The notes below the pieces were generated by a model, which did no database searches, was not told where the DNA came from, and saw nothing but the letters and a program-made list of their open reading frames with translations. A program made the translations under genes and the position numbers. From NCBI RefSeq assembly GCF_000689415.1, contig NZ_HG322950.1, positions 1,929,501 through 1,993,500 on the forward strand: a DNA stretch of 64,000 bases, read 5' to 3'. This stretch comes from Pseudomonas knackmussii B13 (GTDB lineage Bacteria > Pseudomonadota > Gammaproteobacteria > Pseudomonadales > Pseudomonadaceae). This document shows, one piece after another, positions 15,972 to 24,661 of the stretch (position 1 is the first letter of the stretch; each line of letters starts with the position of its first letter).

Positions 15972-17729
15972 TCAGAGTGCGCTCTGCCCGTCGGCGCGAT
16001 AGACCTCGCGGCCGCCGAACAGGGTGCGCAGTACGCGGGCCTCGGCGAGCTCTTCGTCGGGCACGCTGAACAGGTCGCGGTCGATCACCACCAGGTCGGC
16101 TTGCTTGCCGGCGGTCAGGCTGCCGATCTGCTTCTCCAGGCCGATGGTCTTCGCCGCGTTGAGGGTGTAGGCGTAGAACATGGTCTGGCGGTCGATGCGC
16201 TCCTCGGGGTTGAGCACGCCCTTGGGCCCCTTGCGGGTCACCGCCTGGTACATCGCCCGCAGCGGGTCCGGGGTGGAAACCGGCCAGTCGCTGGCACCGG
16301 CGATGGTCGCACCGGCATCGAGCAGTGACTTGGCCGGGTACATGTAGCGGTATTCGTCGTCGCCGATGTACGGCTTGACCATATCGAGCGTGTAGTCCTC
16401 GGCAGTGGCCCAGTCCAGCTGCATCGACGCGATCACGCCCAACTGCTTGAAGCGCGGGAAGTCCGCCGGATTGACCAGCTGCAGGTGGGTGATGGAGTGG
16501 GCGATGCCGCTGTCGCGGTCATGCCGCGCCTGGGCGAAGCCGTTGAGCGATTCGCGTACCGCGCGGTCGCCGATGGCGTGGATGTGCACCAGCCAGCCGC
16601 GCTGGTCGGCGGCGCTGACCAGTTCGCCGAAGTGCTTCGGATCGAGCAGCAGCTCGCCGGGCTTGTGCAGGTTCTTGTAGTTCTCCAGCAGCGCGGCGGA
16701 CTGTGCGGGGTACTCCAGCACGCCGTCGGCGAACACCTTGATCCCCGGCAGGGTCAGGTTGGGGATGCCCTGGAACTGCTGGCGCACCTTGTCGATCACT
16801 TCCAGGTCGGCCGGTCGGCTCTTCGGATTGACCACCAGCAGCGCGGCGACGTGTGCGCTGAGCTGGCCGTTGTTCGCCAGGTCGCGGTAGGTCGGCAGCA
16901 CGCCGAACGTGTGCTCGGTGGGCTTGATGTCGAAGATGGCCTCGCCGGGCATGCCGTTGGCCGCCGGGTCCATCCAGGCGGTGATGCCCAGGCTGTTGTT
17001 GTACTTCACCGCGGCTTCGCCAGCGCGGTCGAGAATCTGCTGGTCCGGTGCCGGCATGGCGGTCGCGACACGGTCGAAGCCCGAATCGACAACGAAGCCG
17101 GTCGGGTTGAAGTGCTTGTCGTGGCCGATGTTGTGCTGTTCAGCGGCCGGCAGCGAACGCACCAGCTTCGCGTCCAGCTTGGCGCGGCGCAGCATGGCGG
17201 CGTTGGCCCAGGCGGTGTGGTGGTCGCTGCCAACCATGACGATCGGCACCTGCGCCCATTCGCCGGCGTTGAAGCGCTTGGCGAGGTCGGCGGCTTGCGA
17301 CCAGTAGCTGGAGTTCATGCCGTTCATCACGAGGATGTCGCCGACCTTGGCCGTGCCCTTGTCGCGGGCATCGCGCAGGCGCTTCTCCAGTTCGGCGAGG
17401 CTGACCTGCTCGTCGCCCATGCTGGCGGAAATCAGTTCCAGGCCGCCGAAGATCGAATGCGAATGGCTGTCGATGAAGCCCGGCATCAGCAGCTTGCCGC
17501 CCAGGTCGACCTGCTTGCTGTGGCCGTCGGCGAGCGCGCGGATTTCGTCATTGCCGCCGACCTTGAGCACCTTGTCGCCGACGATGGCCACGGCCTGCTG
17601 CAGCGGCTGGCCAGGTTCGCCGGTGAAGACCTTGGCGTTGTACAGGATCAGGTCGGCGTTTTGTGCATTTGCTTCCAAAGTCCCCAGTGCGATTGCAACG
17701 GCAAGTGCGCCTTTGATCAGCCTTCGCAT
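15972..17729 (-). CDS. Exported amidohydrolase, YtcJ-like (Amidohydro_3)
   Basis: 585 residues with a signal peptide (MRRLIKGALAVAIALGTLEANA), so periplasmic. The amidohydrolase barrel shows the metal-ligand motif FIDSHSHSI near residue 90, VHIHAIGDRAVRE near 390, HLQLVNPADFPR and the late ASDWPVSTPDPL with the catalytic Asp. Members of this group hydrolyse N-substituted formamides, amides or cyclic C-N bonds; the substrate cannot be read from sequence. The N-terminal and C-terminal beta-sandwich segments (VFTGEPGQPLQ; LTAGKQADLVVIDRDLF) are both present. It is divergent from a LysR regulator 114 bases away, which probably controls it. Confidence 0.9.
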   Translation of the reverse strand: MRRLIKGALAVAIALGTLEANAQNADLILYNAKVFTGEPGQPLQQAVAIVGDKVLKVGGNDEIRALADGHSKQVDLGGKLLMPGFIDSHSHSIFGGLELISASMGDEQVSLAELEKRLRDARDKGTAKVGDILVMNGMNSSYWSQAADLAKRFNAGEWAQVPIVMVGSDHHTAWANAAMLRRAKLDAKLVRSLPAAEQHNIGHDKHFNPTGFVVDSGFDRVATAMPAPDQQILDRAGEAAVKYNNSLGITAWMDPAANGMPGEAIFDIKPTEHTFGVLPTYRDLANNGQLSAHVAALLVVNPKSRPADLEVIDKVRQQFQGIPNLTLPGIKVFADGVLEYPAQSAALLENYKNLHKPGELLLDPKHFGELVSAADQRGWLVHIHAIGDRAVRESLNGFAQARHDRDSGIAHSITHLQLVNPADFPRFKQLGVIASMQLDWATAEDYTLDMVKPYIGDDEYRYMYPAKSLLDAGATIAGASDWPVSTPDPLRAMYQAVTRKGPKGVLNPEERIDRQTMFYAYTLNAAKTIGLEKQIGSLTAGKQADLVVIDRDLFSVPDEELAEARVLRTLFGGREVYRADGQSAL

Positions 17730-17843
17730 GACTTCCTCTTTTCTTGGTGGTTGATTTTTATTGGTCTGCGCCAGAGGCTACTGGCGATGGACCGTCGCCC
17801 GAAAGGCAAGGGGCGGCACAAGACTTGTGAGGAAATGGAAAAA

Positions 17844-18749
17844 ATGGACAGGCTCAGCCACCTTTCGTTGTTCGTCGCCTGCGCCGAAACCGGCAGCTTC
17901 AGCCGCGCGGCCGAGCAGTTCGGGCGCACGCCCTCGGCGGTGACCAAGGCCATCGGCCAACTGGAGGGCAGCCTGGGCACGCGATTGTTCGAGCGGACAA
18001 CCCGCAGCATGGCGTTGACCGAGGCTGGCCAGCTCTACCTGGACAGCGCCCGCGAGGTGCTGGCGCGCATGCACGAGACCGCCGAGGAAATCACCCAGCT
18101 GCAGCACAGCTTGCGCGGCGGCCTGCGTGTCACGGCGCCGCTGGCCTTCGGTTCGGCGTTTCTCAACGATGCCTGCACCGACTTCCTCGACCGGCATCCC
18201 GAGCTGCGCCTGCAGGTGGACCTGAGCGATAGCTACGTGGACATGCTCGACGGTCGCTACGACCTCGCCCTGCGCATGGGCCACAGCAACCTGCCGGGGC
18301 TGATCGTGCGGCCGTTGGCGGAGAATCGCCTGGTGCTCTGTGCCAGCCCTGCGTACCTGGCGCAGCGCGGCGCACCCCAGCATCCGGAGGAGTTGCTCGC
18401 GCATGACCGCCTCATGTACTGGCACCCGGCGCTGGACACGCACTGGTGGTTCGAGCGTGGCGGCGAGCGCCTTTCCATCCCGCGCGAGGGGCGCCTGGTC
18501 AGCGATAACCACGAACTGCTGCTGGCCGCCTGCCTGAAGGGGCGCGGGGTGATGCCTTGCCCGCTATGGAGCGCCTGGCCTTACCTGCGCGACGGCCGCC
18601 TGGTCAGCGTGCTGGATGACTACCGCTTCGACCCGGACGCCTTCGGCCAGCAGATCCTTGCCGTCTACCCCAGCCATCGCCGCGCCACACGCAAGATCCT
18701 CGCTTTCATCGAGCATCTGGAGGCAGTGCTGGGGCAAATCGGGAGCTAG
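17844..18749 (+). CDS. LysR-family transcriptional regulator
   Basis: 301 residues. N-terminal winged HTH (FVACAETGSFSRAAEQFGRTPSAVTKAI, residues about 9-36), then LysR substrate-binding domain (GLRVTAPLAFGSAFL onward). The RLFERTTRSMALTEAG and AYLAQRG segments place it in the CrgA/DsdC-like group. ATG at 17844 has GAGGA ten bases upstream; an in-frame ATG at 17835 is too close to that site. Divergent from the amidohydrolase gene, the usual arrangement for a LysR regulator and its target. The stop overlaps the AraC gene stop in a shared CTAG. Confidence 0.92.
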   Translation: MDRLSHLSLFVACAETGSFSRAAEQFGRTPSAVTKAIGQLEGSLGTRLFERTTRSMALTEAGQLYLDSAREVLARMHETAEEITQLQHSLRGGLRVTAPLAFGSAFLNDACTDFLDRHPELRLQVDLSDSYVDMLDGRYDLALRMGHSNLPGLIVRPLAENRLVLCASPAYLAQRGAPQHPEELLAHDRLMYWHPALDTHWWFERGGERLSIPREGRLVSDNHELLLAACLKGRGVMPCPLWSAWPYLRDGRLVSVLDDYRFDPDAFGQQILAVYPSHRRATRKILAFIEHLEAVLGQIGS

Positions 18750-19762
18750 CGATCGCGGAAGCGCCCGGGCGGCACGCCCTTCCAGCGCTTGAAGGCGTGG
18801 ATGAAGTTCGACGCCTCGCCATAGCCCAGGCGCTCGGCGATTTCTTCCAGGCGTATGGCGCCGGTCGCCAGCAGTTCCTCGGCCAGCGCCTGACGCACTT
18901 CGTCGAGCAGGGCGCGGTAGCTGCTGCCTTCGTCCTGCAGGCGGCGGCGCAGGGTGCGCGAAGTCATATGCAGCTCCTCGGCGACCTGTTCCATGTCCGG
19001 TAGGCGCCCCGGCGTACGTAGCAGGCGGTCGCGGATGCGTCCGGCGAAGCCGCCGCGCTCCAGGCGCTGTGCGAGCAGGGCGCGGCATTGCTCCTCGCAG
19101 TGCCGGGCCACGCCGGGATTGGCGCCGGGGAGCGGGCGGTCGAGCACGCGGGCATCGATGACGATACGGTTTTCCGGCGCGCCGAAGGTCGGCAGCACGC
19201 CCAGTTGCTCCCGGTAGAGGCTGCAGTCGACAGGCGCGGGGCCTCGCAGCTCGGCGCGGAGAATCGGCAGTGGGCCGTTGATCAGGTCTTGCAGGATGCG
19301 CAGGGTGCCGCCCAGGTCGCGGTCGCGGACGAAGGTTTGCAGGCCCTCCGGCAGCGCGCTGTCGTCGATCAGTGCGTGCGCCTCGCCGTCGAACTCCTCC
19401 AGGCGCAGCTGGGTGAACACGAATGTCAGGCCCAGGTAGCGCAGGCCGAGCAGGGCAGCGCTGCGCAGGGTCGGGCTGCTGAGCAGGGCGAAGCCCCAGA
19501 TGCCATAGACGTTCAGGTGGTAGCGCAGGCCGGCCAGCAGGCCGCTGCCGGGGGCTGGGTGCAGGTGCTTGGCCAGGTTGCCCAGCACCTGCAGCTCCTG
19601 GCTCGCCTCGATCTCGCCGCCGGGTCCGGCTAGCTGCGCCAGGCTGAGGCCGCTGCCCAGCAGGCAGGCGTCGAGGTCCAGGCCATGGTCGAGGCCAAAC
19701 TGCGTAAGCAGCTGCACGCTGATGGCGCTGCGGCGGGGCGACCAGGGGAGGGCGTCGGGCAT
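18746..19762 (-). CDS. VirS/OruR-type AraC-family transcriptional regulator
   Basis: 338 residues. The large N-terminal region is the arabinose-binding-like domain found in VirS, OruR and related regulators (GLRYHLNVYGIWGFALLSSPT around residue 85). The C-terminal AraC domain has two HTH motifs (MEQVAEELHMTSRTLRRRL and LEEIAERLGYGEASNFIHAF) and ends FKRWKGVPPGRFRDR. It is divergent from the monooxygenase-esterase-SDR operon over 163 bases that contain a 21-base-spaced direct repeat. The arrangement copies that of VirS and the mymA operon. Confidence 0.92.
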   Translation of the reverse strand: MPDALPWSPRRSAISVQLLTQFGLDHGLDLDACLLGSGLSLAQLAGPGGEIEASQELQVLGNLAKHLHPAPGSGLLAGLRYHLNVYGIWGFALLSSPTLRSAALLGLRYLGLTFVFTQLRLEEFDGEAHALIDDSALPEGLQTFVRDRDLGGTLRILQDLINGPLPILRAELRGPAPVDCSLYREQLGVLPTFGAPENRIVIDARVLDRPLPGANPGVARHCEEQCRALLAQRLERGGFAGRIRDRLLRTPGRLPDMEQVAEELHMTSRTLRRRLQDEGSSYRALLDEVRQALAEELLATGAIRLEEIAERLGYGEASNFIHAFKRWKGVPPGRFRDR

Positions 19763-19783
19763 GGCGCGAGGGCTCCGAGTGAT

Positions 19784-19810
19784 TGTCCGGAAATCACAAC
19801 TTAATGTCCG
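19784..19810. promoter_or_regulatory. Direct repeat operator candidate for the AraC-type regulator
   Basis: TGTCCG occurs at 19784-19789 and 19805-19810, exactly 21 bases apart (two helical turns), each followed by a purine. AraC-family dimers bind such direct repeats. The pair lies near the regulator's own start and 116 bases before the monooxygenase ATG, so it could serve both directions. Confidence 0.5.
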
Positions 19811-19925
19811 ACTATGCCATAAACCCGCGGGGCGCAGGCCACTAGCCTATGCTCATCCGCCAGCGGGGCGGGTGACGAAGGCGCACACAGCGGCGCCTTC
19901 GAGCAGCTAAATCGGGAGCACAACA

Positions 19926-21401
19926 ATGCACAACAATTCCCGTGATCCGGCACCCTTGCGCGTGCTGATCATCGGCGCCGGCTTCGGCGGCATCGGCCTG
20001 GCAATCCGCCTGCAGCAGGCCGGCATCCACGACTACCTGATCCTCGAGAAGGCCGCCGATGTCGGCGGCGTCTGGCGCGAGAACAGCTATCCCGGCGCCG
20101 CCTGCGACGTGCCTTCGCACCTGTATTCCTTTTCCTTCGAGCCCAAGGCCGACTGGACGCGCAAGTACGCGCCGCAGGCGGAAATCCTCGGCTACCTGCG
20201 CCACTGCGCGGACAAGTACGGCCTGCGCCAGCACATACGCTTTGGTTGCGAGGCTGTGGAGGCGCAGTTCAGCGAGGCCGACGGGCTGTGGTCGGTGCGC
20301 TGCGCCGATGGTCAGGAGCTGCGCACTCAGGCGTTGGTCTGCGCCACCGGCCAGTTGAGCCGGCCGGCGTACCCGCGCATATCCGGACTCGACAACTTTC
20401 GCGGCAAGGCCTTCCATTCGGCGCGCTGGGACCATCAGGTCGAGTTGCGCGGCAAGCGCGTGGCGGTGATCGGCACCGGCGCCAGCGCCATCCAGTTCGT
20501 TCCGCAGATCGCACCCAAGGTCAGCGAGTTGCTGCTGTTCCAGCGCAGCGCGCCGTACGTGATCGCCAAGCCGGACCGCCCCTATGCCGACTGGGAGCGT
20601 CGGATCAAGGCACGCTTCCCCTGGCTGCAGCGCCTGGACCGTGGCCTGAAGTACATCCAGCACGAGTCGCGGGTGCTGGCCTTCGCCACCTTCCCGCCGT
20701 TGATGAAGCTGATGCGTCTGAACTTCTACTGGCACCTGCGTCGAGGCATTGCCGACGCGCAGCTGCGCCATCGGTTGATCCCCGACTACCCGCTGGGCTG
20801 CAAGCGCATCCTGATCAGCAACGACTACTACCCGGCGCTGGCGCGGGACAACGTGCGGGTGGTCGACCAGGGCATCCGCGAGGTCACCGATGACGCCGTA
20901 GTCACCCAGGACGGACAGCGTCATCCGGTAGACGTGATCATCTTCGGCACCGGTTTCGCCGCCACCGATTTCCTCGCGCCGATGCGCATCCAGGGCCTTG
21001 GCGGGCGCGGGCTGGAGCAGGCCTGGGCGGCTGGCGCGGAGGCCTACAAGGGCATCAGCGTCAGCGGCTTCCCCAATCTGTTCATCCTCTATGGGCCGAA
21101 CACCAACCTTGGCCACAACTCCATCGTCTACATGCTGGAAAGCCAGTTCCCCTACGTGCTCGCCTGCCTGAAGCGCCTGCGCGAGCAGGGCTTGCGCTAC
21201 CTGGACGTGAAGGCCGAAGTGCAGAGCGCCTACAACCGGCGCCTGCAGCACTCGCTGCAGCACACGGTCTGGGAGAGCGGTTGCGACAGCTGGTACAAGA
21301 CCGCCAGCGGGCGCAACACCAACAACTGGCCGGGCTACACCTTCCTCTACCGCCGTCAGACCCAACAGCCGGAGTTCGCCGACTATGACTGCACCCGTTG
21401 A
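19926..21401 (+). CDS. Flavin-containing (Baeyer-Villiger type) monooxygenase
   Basis: FAD- and NADPH-dependent monooxygenase of 491 residues. FAD Rossmann motif IIGAGFGGIGLAI at residues 15-27, the Baeyer-Villiger fingerprint FRGKAFHSARWDH near 157-169, and the NADPH motif VIGTGASAIQFVPQI near 182. The late IIFGTGFAATDFL is the ATG-like linker motif. It inserts oxygen into ketones or similar compounds to give esters, which the next gene could cleave. It has a GGGAG ribosome-binding site and overlaps the esterase gene by 17 bases. Closest functional analogue I know of by context is MymA. Confidence 0.93.
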   Translation: MHNNSRDPAPLRVLIIGAGFGGIGLAIRLQQAGIHDYLILEKAADVGGVWRENSYPGAACDVPSHLYSFSFEPKADWTRKYAPQAEILGYLRHCADKYGLRQHIRFGCEAVEAQFSEADGLWSVRCADGQELRTQALVCATGQLSRPAYPRISGLDNFRGKAFHSARWDHQVELRGKRVAVIGTGASAIQFVPQIAPKVSELLLFQRSAPYVIAKPDRPYADWERRIKARFPWLQRLDRGLKYIQHESRVLAFATFPPLMKLMRLNFYWHLRRGIADAQLRHRLIPDYPLGCKRILISNDYYPALARDNVRVVDQGIREVTDDAVVTQDGQRHPVDVIIFGTGFAATDFLAPMRIQGLGGRGLEQAWAAGAEAYKGISVSGFPNLFILYGPNTNLGHNSIVYMLESQFPYVLACLKRLREQGLRYLDVKAEVQSAYNRRLQHSLQHTVWESGCDSWYKTASGRNTNNWPGYTFLYRRQTQQPEFADYDCTR

Positions 21402-22326
21402 GTTCTCGCCGCCACCGAGCCGTTCCCAGCGCCTGCTGAGCGGTTTCCTGCGCGGTGCGTTGCGCCTGCTGTTCCGTGGGTTGATGCGTCCGTCCGTGCC
21501 GGTCGCCTGGCAGCGTCGCGTACTCAATGCGCTCACCGCGGCAACGCTCACGCCGCGGGGGGTGACGCGCAGCGACGAGATCATCGCCGGCGTGGCCTGC
21601 GAGTGGCAGCGGGTCGGTTTCGATGGCGGGCGCACGCTGCTCTACCTGCATGGCGGGGCGTATCTGGTCGGCTCGCCGGCTACCCACCGGGCGATTACCT
21701 GCAACCTGGCCCGCCTGAGCGGTGCGGCAGTTTGCGCTGCGGACTATCGCCTGGCCCCCGAATATCGCTTTCCGGCCCCCCTGGAAGATGCCCTGGCGGT
21801 CTACCAGGCGTTGCTCGAGCGCGGGCAGGACCCGAAGAAGCTGGCGATCGCCGGCGACTCGGCCGGCGGCCACCTGACCCTGCAACTGGCCTTGGCGCTG
21901 AAGGAACGCGGCCTGCCATTGCCGGCGGCGCTGGTGGTGTTCTCGCCGGTCACCGACGTCACCTGCAAGCAGTGGCACCAGCCGCCAGCCGGCGATCCGC
22001 TGATCAGCCGCGCCTGGGTCGAGCAGGCCGTTGGGCTGTTCTGCCCGCCGCAGGTACCGCTCGATTCGGCGCTGCTGTCGCCGGTGTTTGCCGACCTTGC
22101 CGGTCTGCCGCCGTTGCTGATCCAGGTTGGCGAGGACGAAGTGCTGCGCAATGACAGCCTGCGCCTGGCGGAAGCTGCGTATCGCCAGGGCGTGGCGGTC
22201 GAGCTGCAGCGCTATCGCGACTGCTGGCATGTCTTCCAGGCCCACGCCGGCGTGCTGGATATCGCCGACCGCGCGCTGGGCGAAGTCGCCGGGTTCCTTT
22301 CCCGGCAATGGCAGGGAGAGGCCTGA
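21385..22326 (+). CDS. HSL-family esterase/lipase (LipR-like)
   Basis: Alpha/beta hydrolase of 313 residues. The hormone-sensitive-lipase oxyanion motif HGGAYLVGSPATHR (near residue 89) and the nucleophile motif GDSAGGHL (near 155) are intact; the Asp is likely in VGEDEVLRND and the His in CWHVFQAHAG. It would hydrolyse the ester made by the upstream monooxygenase. It starts inside the monooxygenase gene and its stop overlaps the SDR start (ATGA), so the three proteins are translationally coupled. Confidence 0.92.
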   Translation: MTAPVEFSPPPSRSQRLLSGFLRGALRLLFRGLMRPSVPVAWQRRVLNALTAATLTPRGVTRSDEIIAGVACEWQRVGFDGGRTLLYLHGGAYLVGSPATHRAITCNLARLSGAAVCAADYRLAPEYRFPAPLEDALAVYQALLERGQDPKKLAIAGDSAGGHLTLQLALALKERGLPLPAALVVFSPVTDVTCKQWHQPPAGDPLISRAWVEQAVGLFCPPQVPLDSALLSPVFADLAGLPPLLIQVGEDEVLRNDSLRLAEAAYRQGVAVELQRYRDCWHVFQAHAGVLDIADRALGEVAGFLSRQWQGEA

Positions 22327-23087
22327 TGCAGAGCATTCTGATCACCGGAGCGGCATCGGGAATCGGTGCCGCCAGCGCACGCATCTTCCAGGCGCGCGGC
22401 TGGCGCGTGGGGTTGCTGGATATGAATGGCGAGGCGCTGCAGCGGCTTGCCAGCGAGCTGGGCGAAGCCTGGTGGCGCGTGCTCGATGTCACCGATGCGC
22501 AGGCGGTGCGCGATGCCGTCGGGGACTTCGCCGACAGCTGCGATGGCCGGCTGCGTCTCCTCTTCAATTGCGCCGGCGTGCTGCGCTTCGGCCGCTTCGA
22601 GGACATCCCGCTGGAAGACCATGGCCGGCTGCTGGCGATCAACGTCCAGGGGCTGCTGAACTGCTGCCATGCTGCTTATCCCTTCCTCAAGGCGACGCCG
22701 GGTGCGCAGGTGCTCAACATGGGCTCCGCCTCGGGGCTCTATGGCGTGCCGGAAATGGCCACTTATTCGGCCTCGAAGTTCGCCGTGCGCGGCCTGACCG
22801 AGGCACTGGAGCTGGAGTGGCGCAAGCACGGCATCCGCGTCGCCGACCTGATGCCACCCTTCGTGCGCACGCCCATGGTCACCGGGCAGAGCTACGAGCC
22901 GCCGGTGCTGCGCCGCCTGGGCATGCGCCTGGGCGCCGAGGACATCGCCGAGGCGGCCTGGCGCCAGGCCAACAGCGGCGGGGTGCATCGGCCGATAGGC
23001 GCGCTGTTCAAGGCGCTGTACTGGTCCGGGCAGGTTTCGCCGCCGGCGCTCAACCGCTGGGTGATGGCCTGGCTCAGCCGCGACTAG
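22326..23087 (+). CDS. Short-chain dehydrogenase/reductase
   Basis: Classical SDR of 253 residues: nucleotide motif ITGAASGIGAAS at residues 6-17, NCAGVLRFG, catalytic Ser in NMGSASGLYG and the YSASK Tyr/Lys pair near 150. The D at the end of beta-2 (LLDMNGE) favours NAD over NADP. It would oxidise an alcohol to a ketone or aldehyde, or the reverse, supplying the monooxygenase substrate or processing the esterase product. It ends the three-gene operon. Confidence 0.92.
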   Translation: MQSILITGAASGIGAASARIFQARGWRVGLLDMNGEALQRLASELGEAWWRVLDVTDAQAVRDAVGDFADSCDGRLRLLFNCAGVLRFGRFEDIPLEDHGRLLAINVQGLLNCCHAAYPFLKATPGAQVLNMGSASGLYGVPEMATYSASKFAVRGLTEALELEWRKHGIRVADLMPPFVRTPMVTGQSYEPPVLRRLGMRLGAEDIAEAAWRQANSGGVHRPIGALFKALYWSGQVSPPALNRWVMAWLSRD

Positions 23088-23428
23088 ATTCCAGCCGCTG
23101 ATGGCCGCAAGTGGGCGTGCTGCGCGAGGTTGCGTTCGGCGAGGCCAGTCTGCCGCCCGTCGCCGCCGAACGGCTGGAATGACGCGCGGGGCGGCAAGCG
23201 GCCGGCAATGGCGCTACGCTGAAACTGTTGGCTGCGTCGCACTGGGCTGAAAGTTCGCGTTTCCCAGCACGTTCACTGAAATTTGCAGTCAATTGGAGGG
23301 CTTTGATTCATTTTGGCGTTTCCTGAGGCACAGCAAGGTGCCCGCCCCATGCGCCCGGCCGTCAGCCACGCAGGGTCAGGCGGGGAAACTAGGTGAAACC
23401 CTGACCGTCTCGAAAGGAGGTGCGTACC
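23088..23428. other. 341-base gap between the SDR operon and rraB
   Basis: ATTCCAGCCG (23089-23098) and CGGCTGGAAT (23171-23180) form a perfect 10-base inverted repeat 72 bases apart, just after the SDR stop. The right half presumably holds the rraB promoter. A 66-base GTG-initiated open frame between the repeats has no support. Nothing else recognised. Confidence 0.5.
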
Positions 23429-23773
23429 ATGGAAAAGCCCCTCTCGGAGGATATCAGCGTCAATGTGCTCCGTCGGATGAAGGAGGGCGGCTTCGATTTC
23501 GCCCGCATTCATCCCATCGACTTCTTCGCCATCTTTTCCGATGAACAGAATGCCCGCCAGGCCGCACGACAGTTTCGCGGCGAGTCCATGAGAGCCCAGG
23601 TCGAAGCCCGCGATGACGGCGGCTGGAACCTGCAGATCAGCAAGGTGATGTTCGCCACCCATGCCGCCATAGGCGCGTTCGAGCACGACCTGGAGGAAGT
23701 CGTTGCGCCGCTGGGCGGTGTTCTCGATGGCTGGGGCGTGACCCAGGAAGTCTCCAGCCTGCTGCACCCCTGA
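23429..23773 (+). CDS. rraB: RraB-family ribonuclease E inhibitor
   Basis: 114-residue acidic protein of the RraB fold: IHPIDFFAIFSDEQNARQAARQF and the ending VAPLGGVLDGWGVTQ match the family. RraB binds RNase E and alters degradosome composition, changing stability of a subset of mRNAs. A near-consensus AAAGGAGG lies 8 bases before the ATG at 23429, predicting strong translation. It is alone, with a 163-base gap to the next gene. Confidence 0.85.
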   Translation: MEKPLSEDISVNVLRRMKEGGFDFARIHPIDFFAIFSDEQNARQAARQFRGESMRAQVEARDDGGWNLQISKVMFATHAAIGAFEHDLEEVVAPLGGVLDGWGVTQEVSSLLHP

Positions 23774-23936
23774 TCGACCATCTTTCGTTGCGCCGCCTGG
23801 TCCGAACGACCGGTGGCTTCCCACTCCCGTAAACCTGAATGCGCCGTGCCGCCGGAGGGCGGCACGGCCAGCATGCGGGCACGCGGGGGGTTATGGTCAC
23901 GTGCCTTTTGCGGCAGACTGCCGCGCGGAGGTACGC

Positions 23937-24641
23937 ATGACCGATATCCTGATTCTCACCCACGCCGATTTCTGCCCGCCGGGCCACCTGGCCTGCGTGC
24001 TCGATCGCGCCAACCTGGCCTTCGAGGTTCGCCGCGCCGACCACGGCGAACTGGATGGCTACGACCTGGAGCGCCCTCGCGCAGTCGCCATCATGGGCGG
24101 GCCGATGAGCGTGAACGACGACCTGCCCTGGCTGCGCACCGAGATCGCCGCGTTGCAGCGCTTCATCGAGCGCCGCGTGCCGATGATCGGCCACTGCCTT
24201 GGCGGCCAACTATTGGCCAAGGCGCTGGGCGCCGGTATCCGCCACCAGGGCTACACGGAAATGGGCTGGCAGCCGATGCGCCGCCTGGAGTCGCAGAGCC
24301 CCTGGCTCGCGCACCTGCCCGAGGAGTTCCCGATCTACCAATGGCACGGCGACAGCTTCGACCTGCCCGAAGGCGCCGAGCACCTGCTGTCCAGCCCCTG
24401 GTGCGCCAACCAGGGCTTCTCCTGGGGCGGCTTCATCCTCGGCCTGCAGGGCCATCCGGAGATGACCGAGGAACTGGTCAGCGGCTGGATCCACGGTTGG
24501 CCGGAATACCTCGACCCGAGCCAGCCGAGCCAGGAAAGCGCGGAAGTGATGCTCGACGAACTGCCACGCAAGGTGGCCGAGCTGAACCAGGTCGCCGAAG
24601 GCTTCTACGCCCATTGGCTGAAGCTGGCAGAGTTGGTTTGA
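23937..24641 (+). CDS. Type 1 glutamine amidotransferase (GMP-synthase-like)
   Basis: 234 residues of the class I glutamine amidotransferase fold, standing alone without a synthase domain. Nucleophile Cys in IGHCLGGQLLAKAL near residue 86, and the His-Glu pair in LQGHPEMTEEL near 178. MGGPMSVND marks the oxyanion strand. Such free-standing proteins hydrolyse gamma-glutamyl compounds or act as peptidase-like enzymes. ATG at 23937 follows GCGGAGG. It is 21 bases from a REP remnant in which an IS110 element sits. Confidence 0.87.
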   Translation: MTDILILTHADFCPPGHLACVLDRANLAFEVRRADHGELDGYDLERPRAVAIMGGPMSVNDDLPWLRTEIAALQRFIERRVPMIGHCLGGQLLAKALGAGIRHQGYTEMGWQPMRRLESQSPWLAHLPEEFPIYQWHGDSFDLPEGAEHLLSSPWCANQGFSWGGFILGLQGHPEMTEELVSGWIHGWPEYLDPSQPSQESAEVMLDELPRKVAELNQVAEGFYAHWLKLAELV

Positions 24642-24661
24642 TCCCCTCCCTGTAGGAGATT

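Noticed and set aside
16485..17843. A long plus-strand extension of the LysR frame upstream of its start.
   Set aside because: It runs antisense to the amidohydrolase gene; the LysR HTH begins right after the ATG at 17844 as in all family members.
23115..23185. A short GTG-initiated ORF after the SDR gene.
   Set aside because: Only about 20 codons, no ribosome-binding site, lies inside an inverted repeat.
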